DNA from: Hyperoodon ampullatus
Lineage: Eukaryota; Chordata; Mammalia; Artiodactyla; Ziphiidae
Length of the DNA stretch: 64,000 nucleotides
Assembly (NCBI GenBank): GCA_949752795.1
Contig: OX457061.1
Span: forward strand, 33,670,425-33,734,424
Reading direction: 5' to 3'
Part shown: positions 44,780 to 55,585 of the stretch, piece by piece
Layout of the letters: each line of letters starts with the position of its first letter
Position numbering within the stretch: the first letter of the stretch is position 1
Program-made: the position numbers and the translations under genes
The notes under the pieces: generated by a model
Seen by the model: only the letters and a program-made list of their open reading frames with translations
Told to the model about the DNA's origin: nothing
Databases searched by the model: none

Positions 44780-45894
44780 TGTATTTTTTTAACATCTTTA
44801 TTGGAGTATAATTGCTTTACAATGGTGTGTTAGTTTCTGCTTTATAGCAAAGTGAATCAGCTATACATATATATATATATCCCCATATCTCCTCCCTCTT
44901 GCGTCTCCCTCCCACTCTCCTTATCCCACCCCTGTAGATGGTCACAAAGCACCGGACTGGTCTCCTTGTGCTATGCGGCTGCTTCCCACTAGCTATCTAT
45001 TTTACATTTGGTAGTGTATATATGTCCATGCCACTCTCTCACTTCGTCCCAGCTTACCCTTCCCCCTCCCCGTGTCCTCAAGTCCATTCTCTACATCTGC
45101 GTCTTTATTCCTGTCCTACCCCTAGGTTCTTCAGAAACTTTTTTTTTTTTTTTAGATTCCATATATATGTGTTAGCATACGGTATTTTTCTCTTTCTGAC
45201 TTACTTCACTCTGTATGACAGTCTCTAGGTCCACCTACCTCACTACAAATGACTCAATTTCATTTCTTTTTCTGGCTAATATTCCATTGTATATAGGTGC
45301 CACATCTTCTTTATCCATTCATCTGTTGATGGACACTTAGGTTGCTTCCACGTCCTGCCTATTGTAAATAGTGCTCCAATGAATACTGTGGTACGTGACT
45401 CTTTGAATTATGGTTTTCTCAGGGTATATGCCCAGTAGTGGGATTGCTGGGTCGTATGGTAGTTCTATTTTTAGTTTTTTAAGAAACCTCCATACTGTTC
45501 TCCATAGTGGCTCTATCAACTTACATTCCCACCAACAGTGCAAGAGGGTTCCCTTTTCTCCACACCCTCTCCAGCATTTATTGTTTGTAGATTTTTTGAT
45601 GATGGCCATTCTGACTGGTGTGAGGTGATACCTCATTGTAGTTTTGATTTGCATTTCTCTAATGACTAGTGATGTTGAGCATCCTTTCATGTGTTTGTTG
45701 GCAATCTGTATATCTTCTTTGGAGAAATGTCTATTTATGTCTTCTGCCCATTTTTGGATTGGTTTGTTTGTTTTTTTGATATTGAGCTGCATAAGCTGCT
45801 TATAAAGTTTGGAGATTAATCCTTGCTTCATTTGCAAATATTTTCTCCCATTCTGAGGGTTGTCTTTTCATTTTGTTTATGTTTTCCTTTGTTG
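44780..45894 (-). mobile_element. 5'-truncated L1 with perfect 18-bp TSD
   Basis: On the minus strand the element carries the last part of ORF2 and the full 3' UTR. The plus-strand view begins with a short T run, 'aacatctttattggagtataattgctttacaatgg'. The duplication CAAAGCACATAGACTTTA is perfect at 44762-44779 and 45895-45912. The coding remnant (about 45250-45894) includes a 166-codon open frame with the cysteine-rich C-terminal segment (CWWECKL). A perfect TSD suggests a relatively recent insertion. Confidence 0.97.
45337..45837 (-). pseudogene. L1 ORF2 C-terminal remnant
   Basis: This 166-codon frame covers only the end of ORF2, from '[17 protein letters not shown]' through '[26 protein letters not shown]', the cysteine segment '[20 protein letters not shown]' and '[16 protein letters not shown]'. 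It is well preserved but lacks endonuclease and polymerase. It terminates early after 'RQDVEAT', a frameshift compared with the family's longer end. Confidence 0.9.
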
Positions 45895-45912
45895 CAAAGC
45901 ACATAGACTTTA

Positions 45913-46018
45913 AATGAAAGAATTAAGAAAAAAACAAATAAGGCATCAATCCTTTCATTCATCAAACATTGATAATATGCCTAAATATGTATATTCTTGT
46001 CAAAAATGTTTTCCCCTT
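45913..46018. other. AT-rich stretch
   Basis: Nothing recognised. Confidence 0.4.
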
Positions 46019-46019
46019 T

Positions 46020-46165
46020 ATGTCTAGTAAGCTGTATATTACTTTTGTTTTCTAGATGACTGTGAAATCTTTTGAAGGCAAGGTCATATCTTATTCATCC
46101 TTGAATCTTTGTTCTAATACAGTGTCTAACATAGAGGAGATATTCAATAAATGTTTGATTAAGAA
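46020..46165 (+). mobile_element. L2 LINE 3' end
   Basis: 'gtgaaatcttttgaaggcaaggtcatatctt', 'cttgaatctttgttctaatacagtgtctaacata', 'gagatattcaataaatgtttga' match the L2 3' end. Confidence 0.78.
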
Positions 46166-46684
46166 ATTTCTCTTTTGTGAGGTGCAGGTGAAAGCTTTTC
46201 TATTATGTTTTTCATGAACTCATATAAATACATATGCAATAAATTCCTCTTAAAGTTTAACACTAGGGGAAAAACGGTCTGCCATGATGTTCTTTCTCTT
46301 TACATAATAATAAGAGCAATATAGTACATTATGTTTCCCTTGTTTACTTGGAACCCAGGAAGCTCAAAGCCAAGTTTTAAGTTCAACAGTTACTCTCCTT
46401 AGCCTAAGATTTGTGACACAATACTTTCCCTCCTTACTTTCTCTTTTACCTGGCTCCTTGTTTTTATCCTTGTTTTACATAAACATTATTTTAAGCTGCC
46501 TCAAATCCCTGTTGGAAGAAAACAGGAAGTAAATAGTGAATTAAAAATAATAAATGAATAAATAACTAGAAAAAAGCACATTTCTTCTCAATGGTTTCTA
46601 ATATGTGCTGCAGAAATACCCTCAAGATGCTGTTATGTTATATCCACGATCATTTAATATATTTCAATAGAAACAAGCAAAGCA
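46166..46684. other. AT-rich unique DNA
   Basis: Nothing recognised. Confidence 0.4.
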
Positions 46685-46832
46685 AACACAGCATGATATC
46701 AAGGAAAGACCACAGGACTGGGAGACCAGCATCATAGGTTAAAGTTCAACCTCTGCACCTCTCTGGCTGTGTGACCTTGAACAAAACACTTAATTTCATG
46801 AGCATCAGTTTCCTCATCTCCTAAACAGAGTG
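46685..46832 (+). mobile_element. MIR SINE
   Basis: 'aaagttcaacctctgcacctctctggctgtgtgaccttgaacaaaacacttaatttcatgagcatcagtttcctcatctcc' is a clear MIR core and 3' part. Confidence 0.88.
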
Positions 46833-47200
46833 CACTCATTTTTTCAATATTGAGTCCTTACTATGTGACAGTGACAGTGTCAAGTATATGAAAAAAGAGC
46901 CTTGTAATCAAGTTAGTGCAAAGTCTAGTAAGAGAGACAGAAAAGCAAAAAAATGATTACAGTAAATTGTGATCATTGTTACACTACATAGGTCACAGAA
47001 GAAGCACAGAAGGGAGAGAACTAAATCAGACTGGAGGATTCCAGAGGGTTTCAAAAGAGGTGGCAGTCGCACTGATTTTTAAAGATGATTGGGAATTAAC
47101 TAGATGGAAAATGGCACAGAGGAGGAAGGGTAAGAGGGCATTCCAGGACTCAGGAAGAGCACGTGTGAAGTCACAAAAACACGAAACAGCATGACAAGAG
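46833..47200 (-). mobile_element. L2 LINE 3' portion
   Basis: 'caatattgagtccttactatgtgacagtgacagtgtcaagta', 'agtctagtaagagagaca' and 'gggcattccaggactcaggaagagcacgtgtgaag' follow the reverse complement of the L2 3' kilobase. Confidence 0.7.
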
Positions 47201-47229
47201 TAAGCAATAGTAAATTGTTGGAAGATAAT

Positions 47230-47350
47230 ATGTGTCCCGTCTACCTCCCAGGGTGGTTTCAAGGATCAGTTGAGTGGATGTATACATCGAAAGTGCTTTG
47301 TAAACTCTAAAGCACCGTATACGTGTTCAAAAGTAGAAGATTATTATTAG
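47230..47350 (+). mobile_element. MIR SINE, 3' half
   Basis: 'tctacctcccagggtggtttcaaggatcagttgagtggatgtatacatcgaaagtgctttgtaaactctaaagcacc' fits the 3' half of MIR, including the final 'attattatta'. Confidence 0.8.
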
Positions 47351-47700
47351 ACACTCATTTCTTCCCCCTCCAAATTGGAAACATTTGCTGAAGTAAACAT
47401 TGCTGATGCATTAGCTGTCAGAATGGTGTATTATATTTGGAAAACATTTGCCAATGCCTGTTCAGTTTTTAAATTCCCAGTCACATGTGTTTTTTGTTTG
47501 AGAAAAGACATCAAGTAATAATGGATTTATTGTTAATTGTGCAACATTGGAGCTTCAAGATTTAAGTAATCTCTCTTCCATGTTGACTTTATTCCACATT
47601 GCCTGTGTAGCTTGAAGTTATTTATTTAATAATTAAAACTGATAAGTGAACACTATTACCACCTTGTAGTGATCAAATTCTGTTATCAGAGTAAATTCAG
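47351..47700. other. AT-rich unique DNA
   Basis: Nothing recognised before the hairpin. Confidence 0.4.
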
Positions 47701-47703
47701 GAT

Positions 47704-47749
47704 TTTGTTTTTATCTGCACACATGGACAAGTGTGCAGATAAAAACAAA
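47704..47749. repeat. Perfect 19-bp inverted repeat with 8-nt loop
   Basis: TTTGTTTTTATCTGCACAC at 47704-47722 is followed by the loop ATGGACAA and then the exact reverse complement GTGTGCAGATAAAAACAAA at 47731-47749. Pairing stops immediately outside on both sides. It does not belong to any repeat I recognise. It may be a snap-back duplication or a stem of a folded RNA. The stem is shorter than a typical miRNA precursor. Confidence 0.95.
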
Positions 47750-47950
47750 CACCTTCTGAGAAAAGGAGGAAAAGAAGTATAGTTACCTCTGCTTAACAAA
47801 GCTTCCCAAAGTACAATGGAGCTCAGATCCAAATACGCAGCTCCCTGTTCAACATTTCAAGAACCAAACACTCCCTTTCTTAGGGACATTTTACTTTTTT
47901 TTCTTTTTCAGATGCACATTTGGGCTAGGTTTGTATATATATTATATATA

Positions 47951-48160
47951 TTTTTTTTTTTGGTGGGGGTGGGTACACGGGCCTCTCACTGTTGTGGCCT
48001 CTCCCGTTGCAGAGCACAGGCTCAGGACGCGCAGGCTTAGCGGCCATGGCTCACGGGCCTAGCCACTCCATGGCATTTGGGATCTTCCCGGACCAGGGCA
48101 CGAACCCGTGTCCTTTGCATCGGCAGGCGGACTCTCAACCACTGCACCACCAGGGAAGCC
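47951..48160 (-). mobile_element. CHR-type SINE at the 3' end of an L1
   Basis: The reversed SINE has a T/G-rich tail, 'gggcctctcactgttgtggcctctcccgttgcagagcacagg' and the head 'ccaccagggaagcc'. Its flanks share TATATATTTTT (before the tail and at about 48167-48177), a possible duplication in low-complexity DNA. It touches the A-tail side of the minus-strand L1 starting at about 48161. Confidence 0.92.
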
Positions 48161-48652
48161 ACTATTTATATATTTTTAATAGATCTTCATTAGAGTATAG
48201 TTCCTTCACAATACTGTGTTAGTTTCTGTTGTACAAAAAAGTGAATCAGCCATATGCATACACATGTTCCCATATCCGTTCCCTCTTGAGCATCCCTCCC
48301 ATCCTTCTTATCCCACCCCTCTAGCTCATGGCAAAGCACCAAGACGATCTCCCTGTGCTATGCTGCTGCTTCCCACCAGCCAACTATTTTACATTCAGTA
48401 GTGTATATATGTCCATGCTACTCTCACTTCACCCCAGCTTTGCCCTCCCACCCCATGTCCTCAACTCCATTCCCTATGCCTACCTCTTTATTCCTGCCCT
48501 GCAACTAGGTTCACAAGTATCTTTTTTTTTTTAGATTCCATAAATATGCGTTAGCATACGGTGTTTGTTTTTCTCCTTCTGACTTACTTCACTCTATATG
48601 ACAGACTCTAGGTCCATCCACCTCACTACAGATAACTCAATTTCATATTTTT

Positions 48653-49750
48653 TTATGGCTGAGTAATATTCCATTGTACATATATATGCCACATCTTCTT
48701 TATCCATTCATCTGTCGATGGACATTTAGGTTTGTTCCATGTCCTGGCTATTGTAAATAGTGCTGCAATGAACATTGTGGTACATGACTCTTTTTGAGTT
48801 ATGGTTTTCTCAAGGTATATGAACAGTAGTGGGATTGCTGGGTCATATGGTAGTTCTATTTTTAGTTTTTTAAGGAACCACCATACTGTTTTCCATAGTG
48901 GGTGTATCAATTTACATTCCCACCAACAGTGCAGGAGGGTTCCCTTTTCACCACACCCTTTCCAGCATTTATTGTTTCTAGATTTTTTGATAATGGCCAT
49001 TCTGAACACATAAGGTTATATCTCATTGCAGTTTTGATTTGCAAATAATTACTGATGTTGAGCATCTTTTCATGTGCCTCTTGGCCATCTGTATGTCTTC
49101 CTTGGTGAAATGTCTATTTAGGTCTTCCACCCATTTTTTATTTTTTATTTTTTTCGCGGTACGCGGGCCTTTCACTGCTGTGGCCTCTCCCATTGTGGAG
49201 CACAGGCTCCGGACGTGCAGGATCAGCAGCCACGGCTCACGGGCCCAGCCGCTCCGCGGCATGTAGGATCTTCCCAGACCAAGGCACAAACCCATGTCCC
49301 CTGCATCGGCAGGCAGACTCTCAAACACTGCGCCACCAGGGAAGCCCTTCCACCCATTTTTTAAGTGAATTCTTTGTTTTCTTGGTATTGAGATCCATGA
49401 GCAGTTTCTATATTTGGGGGATTAATCCTTTGTTTCATTTGCAAATATTTTCTCGCATTCTGAGGGTTGCTTTTTGTCTTATGGTTTCTTTTGCTGTGCG
49501 AAAGCCTTTAAACTTAATTAAGTCCCATTTGTTTATTTTGGTTCTTATTTCCCGTACTTTAGGAGGTAGGTCAAAAAAGATCTTGCTGTGGTTTATATCA
49601 AACAGTATTCTTCCTATGTTTTCCTCGAAGAGTTTTATAGTGTCTGGGCTTATATTTAAGTCTTTACTCCATTTGGAGTTTATTTTTGTGTATGGTGTTA
49701 GGCAGTGTTTTAATTTCATTCTTTTACATATAGCTGTCCAGTTTTACCAG
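48653..49750 (-). pseudogene. L1 ORF2 C-terminal remnant
   Basis: Frames at 49435-49719 ('[32 protein letters not shown]...') and 48653-49009 ('[25 protein letters not shown]...') belong to one ORF2 end split by a SINE and by frameshifts. There is no endonuclease or polymerase. It is non-functional. Confidence 0.85.
49141..49347 (-). mobile_element. CHR-type SINE with 16-bp TSD, inside L1
   Basis: A full-length reversed SINE. Its duplication TTCCACCCATTTTTTA is perfect at 49125-49140 and 49348-49363, and the duplicated bases are L1 ORF2. It is younger than the host L1. Confidence 0.96.
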
Positions 49751-50435
49751 CACCACTTATTGAAGAAGTTGTCTTTTCTCCATGTTATGTTCTTGCTTGC
49801 TTTGTCGTAAATTTGGTGACCACATGTGCATGGGTTTATCTCTGGGCATTCTATCCTGTTCCATTGATCTATATTTCTGTTTTTGTGCCAGAACCATACT
49901 GCCCCCCTTTTTAAAACATTTTTATTGGAGTATAATTGCTTTACAATGGTGTGTTAGTTTCTGCTGTATAACAAAGTGAATCAGCTATACATATATATAT
50001 ATCCCTATATCTCCTCCCTCTTGCATCTCCCCCCAACCCTCCCTATCCCATCCCTCTATGCGGACACAAAGCACCAAGCTAATCTCCCTGTGCAATGCTG
50101 CTGCTTCCCACTAGCTATCTATTTTACATTTGGTAGTGTTTTATATGTCCATGCCACTCTCTCACTTCATCCGAGCTTACCCTTCCCACTCCCCGTGTCC
50201 CCAAGTCCATTCTCTATGTCTGCATCTTTATTCCTGTCCTGCCCCTAGGTTCTTCAGAACCACTTTTTTTTTATTCCATACATATGTGTTAGCATACGGT
50301 ATTTTTCTCTTTCTGACTTACTTCACTCTGTATGACAGTCTCTAGGTCCACTTACCTCACTACAAATAACTCAATTTCATTTCTTTTTCTAGCTAATATT
50401 CCACTAGATATATGTATATATGTGCCACATCTTCT

Positions 50436-51251
50436 TTATCCATTCATTGTCGATGGACACTTAGGTTGCTTCCATGTCCTGGCTATTGTAAATAGTGCTA
50501 CAATGAATAATGTGGTACATGAATCTTTTTGAATTATGGTTTTCTCAAGGTATATGCCCAGTAGTGGGATTGCTGGGTTGTATGGTAGTTCTATTTTTAG
50601 TTTTTTAAGAAACCTCCATACTGTTCTCCATAGTGGTTGTATCAACTTACATTCCCACCAACAGTGCAAGAGGGTTCCCTTTTCTCCACACCCTCTCCAG
50701 CATTTATTGTTTGTAGATTTTTTGATGATGGCCATTCTGACTGGTGTGAGGTGATACCTCATTGTAGTTTTGATTTGCATTTCTCTAATGACTAGTGGTG
50801 CTGAGCATTCTTTCATGTGTTGTGTGTCAATCTGTATATCTTCTTTGGAGAAATGTCTATTTATGTCTTCTGCCCATTTTTGGATTGGTTTGGTTTTTTT
50901 TTTGATATTGAGCTGCATGAGCTGCTTGAAAAATCTGGAGATTAAACCTTTGTCAGTTGCTTCATTTGCAAATATTTTCTCCCATTCTAAGGGTTGTCTT
51001 TTCATCTTGTTTATGGTTTCCTTTGCTGTGCAGAAGCTTTTAAGTTTCATTAGGTCCCATTTGTTTATTTTTGTTTTTATTTCCATTTCTCTAGGAGGTG
51101 GGTCAAAAAGGATCTTGCTGTGATTTATGTCATAGAGTGTACTGCCTATGTTTTCCTCTAAGACTTTGATAGTGTCTGGCCTTACATTTAGGTCTTTAAT
51201 CCATTTTGAGTTTATTTTCGTGTATGGTGTTAGGGAGTGTTTGAAGTTCAT
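50436..51251 (-). pseudogene. L1 ORF2 C-terminal remnant, 271 codons
   Basis: This is the longest open frame in the window. It runs from '[32 protein letters not shown]' through '[30 protein letters not shown]' and the cysteine segment '[20 protein letters not shown]' to '[12 protein letters not shown]'. There a one-base loss compared with 'PSTDEWIKK' ends it early. It represents roughly the last fifth of ORF2p, whose C-terminal domain binds RNA in live elements. Confidence 0.93.
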
Positions 51252-51374
51252 TCTTTTACATGTAGCTGTCCAGTTTTCCCAGCACCACTTATTGAAGAGG
51301 CTGCCTTTTCTCCATTGTATATTCTTGCCTCCTTTACCAAAAATAAGGTGACCATATGTGCGTGGGTTTATCTC

Positions 51375-52500
51375 TTAGCTTTCTACCCTATTCCATTGAC
51401 CTATATTTCTGTTTTTATGCCAGTACCATACTGTCTTGATTACTGTAGCTTTGTAGTATAGTCTGATGTCCAGAAGCCTGATTCCTCCAGCTCCGTTTTT
51501 CTTTCTCAAGTTTGCTTTGGCTATTTGGGGTCTTTTGTGTTTCCATACAAATTGTGAAATTTTTTGTTCTAGTTCTGTGAAAAATGCCAGTGGTAGTTTG
51601 ATAGGGATTACATTGAATCTGTAGATTGCTTTGGGTAGTAGAGTCATTTTCACAATGTTGATTCTTCCAATCCAAGAACATCGTATATCTCTCCATCTAT
51701 TTGTATCATCTTTAATTTCTTTCATCAGTGTCTTATATTTTTCTGCATACAGGTCTTTTGTCTCCTTAGGTAGGTTTATTCCTAGATATTTTATTCTTTT
51801 TGTTTCAGTGGTAAATGGGAGTGTTTTCTTAATTTCACTTCCAGATTTTTCATCACTAGTGTATAAGAATGCCAGAGATTTCTGTACATCAATTTTCTAT
51901 CCTGCTACTTTACCAAATTCATTGATTAGCTCTAGTAGTTTTCTGCTAGCATGTTTAGGATTCTCTATGCAGAGTATCATGTCATCTGCAAACAGTGACA
52001 GCTTTACTTCTTCTTTTCTGATTTGGATTCCTTTTATTTCTTTTCCTTCTCTGATTGCTGTGGCTAAAACTTCCAAAACTGTGTTGAATAATACTGGTAA
52101 GAGTGGACAACCTTGCCTTGTTCCTGATCTTAAAGGAAATGGTTTCAGTTTTCACCACTGAGAACGATGTTGGCTGTGGGTTTGTCATATATGGCCTTTA
52201 TTATGTTGAGGTAAGTTCCCTCTATGCCTACTTTCTGGAGGGTTTTTATCATAAATGGGTGTTGAATTTTGTCTAAAGCTTTTCTCCATCTATTGAGATG
52301 ATCATATGTTTTTTCTCCTTCAATTTGTTAATATGCTGTATCACATTGATTGATTTGCATATATTGAAGAATCCTTGCATTTCTGGGATAAACCCCACTT
52401 GATCACGGTGTATGATCCTTTTAATGTGCTGTTGGAGTCTGTTTGCTGGTATTTTGTTGAGGATTTTGGGATCTATGTTCTTCAGTGACACTGGCCTGTA
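51375..52500 (-). pseudogene. L1 reverse transcriptase remnant with FADD kept
   Basis: Polymerase blocks are readable in several frames: '[41 protein letters not shown]' (52273-52491), the F-A-D-D active site at 51981-51992 (minus strand), and '[47 protein letters not shown]' (51375-51725). 'SIDAEKAFDKIQ' is frameshifted near 52280. The catalytic aspartates survive, but the frame does not. Confidence 0.88.
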
Positions 52501-52701
52501 GTTTTCTTTTTTTATGACATCTTTGTCTGGTTTTGGTGTCAGGGTGATGGTGGCCTCGTAGAATGAGTTTGGGAGTGTTCCTCCCTCTGCTATATTTTGG
52601 AAGAGTTTGAGAAGGATAGGTGTTAGCTCTTCTCTAAATGTTTGATAGAATTCACCTGTGAAGCCATCTGGTCCTCAGCTTCTGTTTGCTGGAAGATTTT
52701 T

Positions 52702-52833
52702 TTTTTTTTTTTTTTTTTGTTACGCGGGCCTCTCACTGTTGTGGCCTCTCCCCTTGCGGAGCACAGGCTCCGGACGCACAGGCTCAGCGGCCATGGCTCA
52801 CGGGCCCAGCCACTCCACGGCATGCGGGATCTT
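52702..52833 (-). mobile_element. 5'-truncated CHR-type SINE with 14-bp TSD
   Basis: Only the 3' body and tail are present. The plus-strand view runs from a T run through 'ggcctctccccttgcggagcacagg' to 'gcatgcgggatctt', and the whole tRNA-like head is missing. The duplication GYTGGAAGATTTTT (one mismatch) lies at 52688-52701 and 52834-52847, so the truncation happened at insertion rather than by later deletion. Confidence 0.93.
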
Positions 52834-53360
52834 GTTGGAAGATTTTTAATCACAGTTTCAATTTCAGTGCTTGTGATTGGTCAGTTTATATTTTCTATTT
52901 CTTCCTGGTTCAGTCTCAGAATGTTGTTTTCTAAGAATTTGTCCATTTCTTCCAGGTTGTCCATTTTATTGGCATATAGTTGCTTGTAGTAATCTCTCAT
53001 GATCCTTTGTATTTCTGCAGTGTCAGCTGTTACTTCTCCTTTTTCATTTCAAATTCTATTGATTTGAGTCTTCTCCCTTTTTTTCTTGATGAGTATGGCT
53101 AATGGTTTATCAATTTTGTTTATCTTCTCAAGGAACCAGCTTTTAGTTTTATTGATGTTTGCCATCATTTCCTTCATTTCTTTTTCATTTATTTCTGATC
53201 TGATCTTTATGATTTCTTTCCTTCTGATAACTTTGGAGTTTTTTTGTTCTTTCTCTAATTGCTTTAGGTGTAAAGTTAGGTTGTTTATTTCAGATTTTTC
53301 TTGTTTCTTAAGGTAGGATTGTATTGCTACCAACTTCCCTCTTAGACCTGTTTTAGCTGG

Positions 53361-54110
53361 TCATAGGTTTTGGGTCATCGTGTTTTCACTGTCATTTGTT
53401 TCTTGGTAATTTTTGATTTCCTCTTTGATTTCTTCAGTGATCTCTTGGTTATTTAGTAGCATATTGTTTAGTCTCCATGTGTTTGAATTTTTTACAGATT
53501 TTCTCCTGTAATTGATATCTAGTCCCATAGTGCTCTGGTCAGAAAAGATACTTGATACGATTTCAATTTTCTTAAATTTACCAAGGCTTGATTTGTGGCC
53601 CAAGATATGATACATCCTGGAGAATGTTCCATGTGCACTTGAGAAGAATGTGTATTCTGTTGTTTTTGGATGCAATGTCCTATAAATATCTATTAAGCCC
53701 ATCTCGTTTAATGTATCACTTAAAGCTTGTGTTTCCTTATTTATTTTCATTTTCGTTGATCTGTCCATTGGTGAAAGTGGGGTGCTAAATTCCCCAACTA
53801 TTATTGTGTTACTGTCAATTTCCCTTTTTATGGCTGTTAGCATTTGACCTCTGCATTCAGGTGCTCCTATGTTGGGTGCATAAATATTTACAATTGTTAT
53901 ATCTTCTTTTTGGATTGAGTCCTTGATCATTATGTAGTGTTCTTCTTTGTCTCTTGTAACAGTCTTTATTTTAAAATCTATTTTATCTGATACGAGTATT
54001 GCTACTCCAGCTTTCTTTTGATTTCCATTTGCATGCAATATCTTTTTCCATTACCTCACTTTCAGTCTGTATGTGTCCCTAGGTCTGAAGTGGGTCTCTT
54101 GTAGACAGTA
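53361..54110 (-). pseudogene. L1 endonuclease remnant, active site lost
   Basis: The domain is readable from 'YCLQETH' (about 54089-54110, glutamate kept) through a 225-codon frame (53361-54038). Compared with the well-known L1 endonuclease motifs, 'VGDFNTPLS' reads V-G-E-F-S-T-P-L-S near 53790 (aspartate and asparagine replaced). The motif with aspartate before histidine reads S-R-M-Y-H-I-L-G (aspartate to tyrosine). The terminal SDH motif reads S-D-Q. Four catalytic positions are therefore changed and DNA nicking would be abolished. Confidence 0.9.
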
Positions 54111-54277
54111 TATATATGGGTCTTCTTTTTGTATCCATCCAGCCAGTCTGTCTTTTGGTTGGAACATTTAATCCAATTACATTTAAGGTAGTTATCGATA
54201 TGTATGTTCCTATTCCCATTTTCTTCATTGTTTTGGGTTTGTTATTGCAGGTCTTTTCCTTCTCTTGTATTTCCTGC

Positions 54278-54757
54278 CTAGAGAAGTTCCTTTAGCATTT
54301 GTTGTAAAGCTGCATTGGTGGTGCTAAGTTGTCTTAGCTTTTGCTTGTCTGCAAAAGTTTTAATTTTCCATCGAATTTGAATGAGATCCTTGCTGGGTAA
54401 TCTTGGTTGTAGGTTTTTCTCTTTCATCACTTTAAGTGTATCCTGCCACTCCCTTCTGGCCTGCAGAGTTTCCAGTGAAAAATCAGCTGATAACCTTATG
54501 GGGATTCCTTTGTATGTTATTTTTTGTTTTTTCCTTGCTGTTTTTAATATTTTTTCTTTGAATTTAAGTTTTGTTAGTTTTCTTAATATGTGTCTTGGTG
54601 TGTTTTTCCTTGAGTTTATACTGTATTGGATTCTCTGTGCTTCCTGGACTTGGGTGACTATTTCTTTTCTCATGTTAGGGAAGTTTTCAACTATAATCTC
54701 TTCAAATATTTTCTCAGACCATTTCTTTTTCTCTTCTTCTTCTGGGACCCCTATCAT
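54278..54757 (-). pseudogene. L1 ORF1p C-terminal remnant
   Basis: A 159-codon frame covers the RNA-recognition and C-terminal domains of ORF1p, the RNA-binding chaperone of the L1 particle: 'IFEEIIVENFPNMRKEI', 'RHILRKLTKLKFKEKILKTARKKQKITYKGIPIRLSADFSLETLQARREWQD', ending 'ALQQMLKELL' at its stop. The N-terminal coiled coil lies at about 54760-55100 but is broken by stops. The family's ORF1p is about twice this length. Confidence 0.9.
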
Positions 54758-55099
54758 TCAAATGTTGGTGCATTTAGTGTTGTCCCAGAGGTCTCTGAGA
54801 TTATCTTCAATTCTTTTCATTCTTTTTTCCTTATTCTGCTCCTCAGCAGTTATTTCCACCACTTTGTCTTCCAGCTCACTTTTCGTTCTTCTGCCTCAGT
54901 TATTGTTATTGATTCCTTCTAGTGTATTTTTTATTTCAGTTACTGTGTTGTTCATCTTTTTTTATTGTTGTTCTTTAGTTCTTCCAGATCTTTGTGAAAC
55001 ATTTCTTTTATTTTCTCAATTTGTGCCTCCATTTTATTTCTGAGACTCTGGATCATCTTTACTATCATTACTCTGAATTCTTTTTCAGGTAGATTGGTA

Positions 55100-55585
55100 G
55101 ATTGCCTATTTCTTCTTCACTTATTTTGTCTCGTAGGTTTTTAACTTGCTCCTTTATCTGTGACATTTTTTTGCCATTTCATTTTTCTTTCTTTTTTTTT
55201 TTTTATGTGTGGGATTGTGTTCCTGTCTTACTGGTTGTTTGGCCTGAGGCTTCCAACACTGGAGTTTGTAGACTACTGGGTAGAGCTGGGTCTTGGTGCT
55301 GAGATGAGGAACTCCATGACACCTCACTCCAATGAATATTCCCTGGGGTCTGAGGTTCTCTGTTAGTCCGGTGGTTCAGACTCAGAGCTCCCACCACAGG
55401 AGCTTCAGCCCGACCCTGGGCTCATGAACCAAGATCCCGCAAGGCACATGGGGTGGCAGTTCACTTTGGGGTGCTTCCCATCTCCTTGGGTGTCAGAGTC
55501 TCCCACCAGTGGCCGGCAGATGCCCTATTTGTGGGGAGATGCTAACTGTGCATCTTCCCACACTGCCATCTTGACTCCTGGGCTT
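55100..55585 (-). promoter_or_regulatory. L1 5' UTR remnant (former internal promoter)
   Basis: Minus-strand sequence upstream of the ORF1 remnant is more GC-rich and ends with 'gtcaagatggcagtgtgggaag', resembling the usual L1 5' terminus. In live elements this region drives RNA polymerase II transcription. Here it is diverged, with a T-rich run at 55185-55204, and I cannot say whether any activity remains. Confidence 0.7.

Larger units (their letters stand above)
48161..49907 (-). mobile_element. 5'-truncated L1, first of two head to tail
   Basis: Minus-strand 3' UTR ('ttcattagagtatagttccttcacaatactgtgttagtttctg') and ORF2 C-terminal sequence run to the text for the 'WYWHKN' motif at about 49870-49905. 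There the element stops at a CCCCCC run and the 3' end of the next L1 begins. It is interrupted by a CHR SINE (49141-49347). No target-site duplication is identified. Confidence 0.88.
49908..55585 (-). mobile_element. Near full-length L1, second of two head to tail
   Basis: Reading the minus strand from 55585: 5' UTR starting 'gtcaagatggcagtgtgggaagatg', ORF1 remnant, ORF2 with endonuclease, reverse transcriptase and C-terminal domain, then the 3' UTR ending at about 49908 ('acatttttattggagtataattgctttac'). The 5.7-kb span is close to the family's usual 6 kb or more. A 5'-truncated SINE (52702-52833) interrupts ORF2. Frameshifts and stops are frequent, so it is inactive. I find no target-site duplication. 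Confidence 0.92.

Noticed and set aside
49193..49810. A 205-codon plus-strand open frame
   Set aside because: It starts in a reversed SINE and runs on through the antisense of L1 ORF2. It is a chance frame across two mobile elements, not a gene.
54381..55043. A 220-codon plus-strand frame rich in Phe, Leu and Ser, looking like a membrane protein
   Set aside because: It is the antisense of L1 ORF1 and its coiled-coil region; the hydrophobic composition comes from A-rich L1 sense codons.
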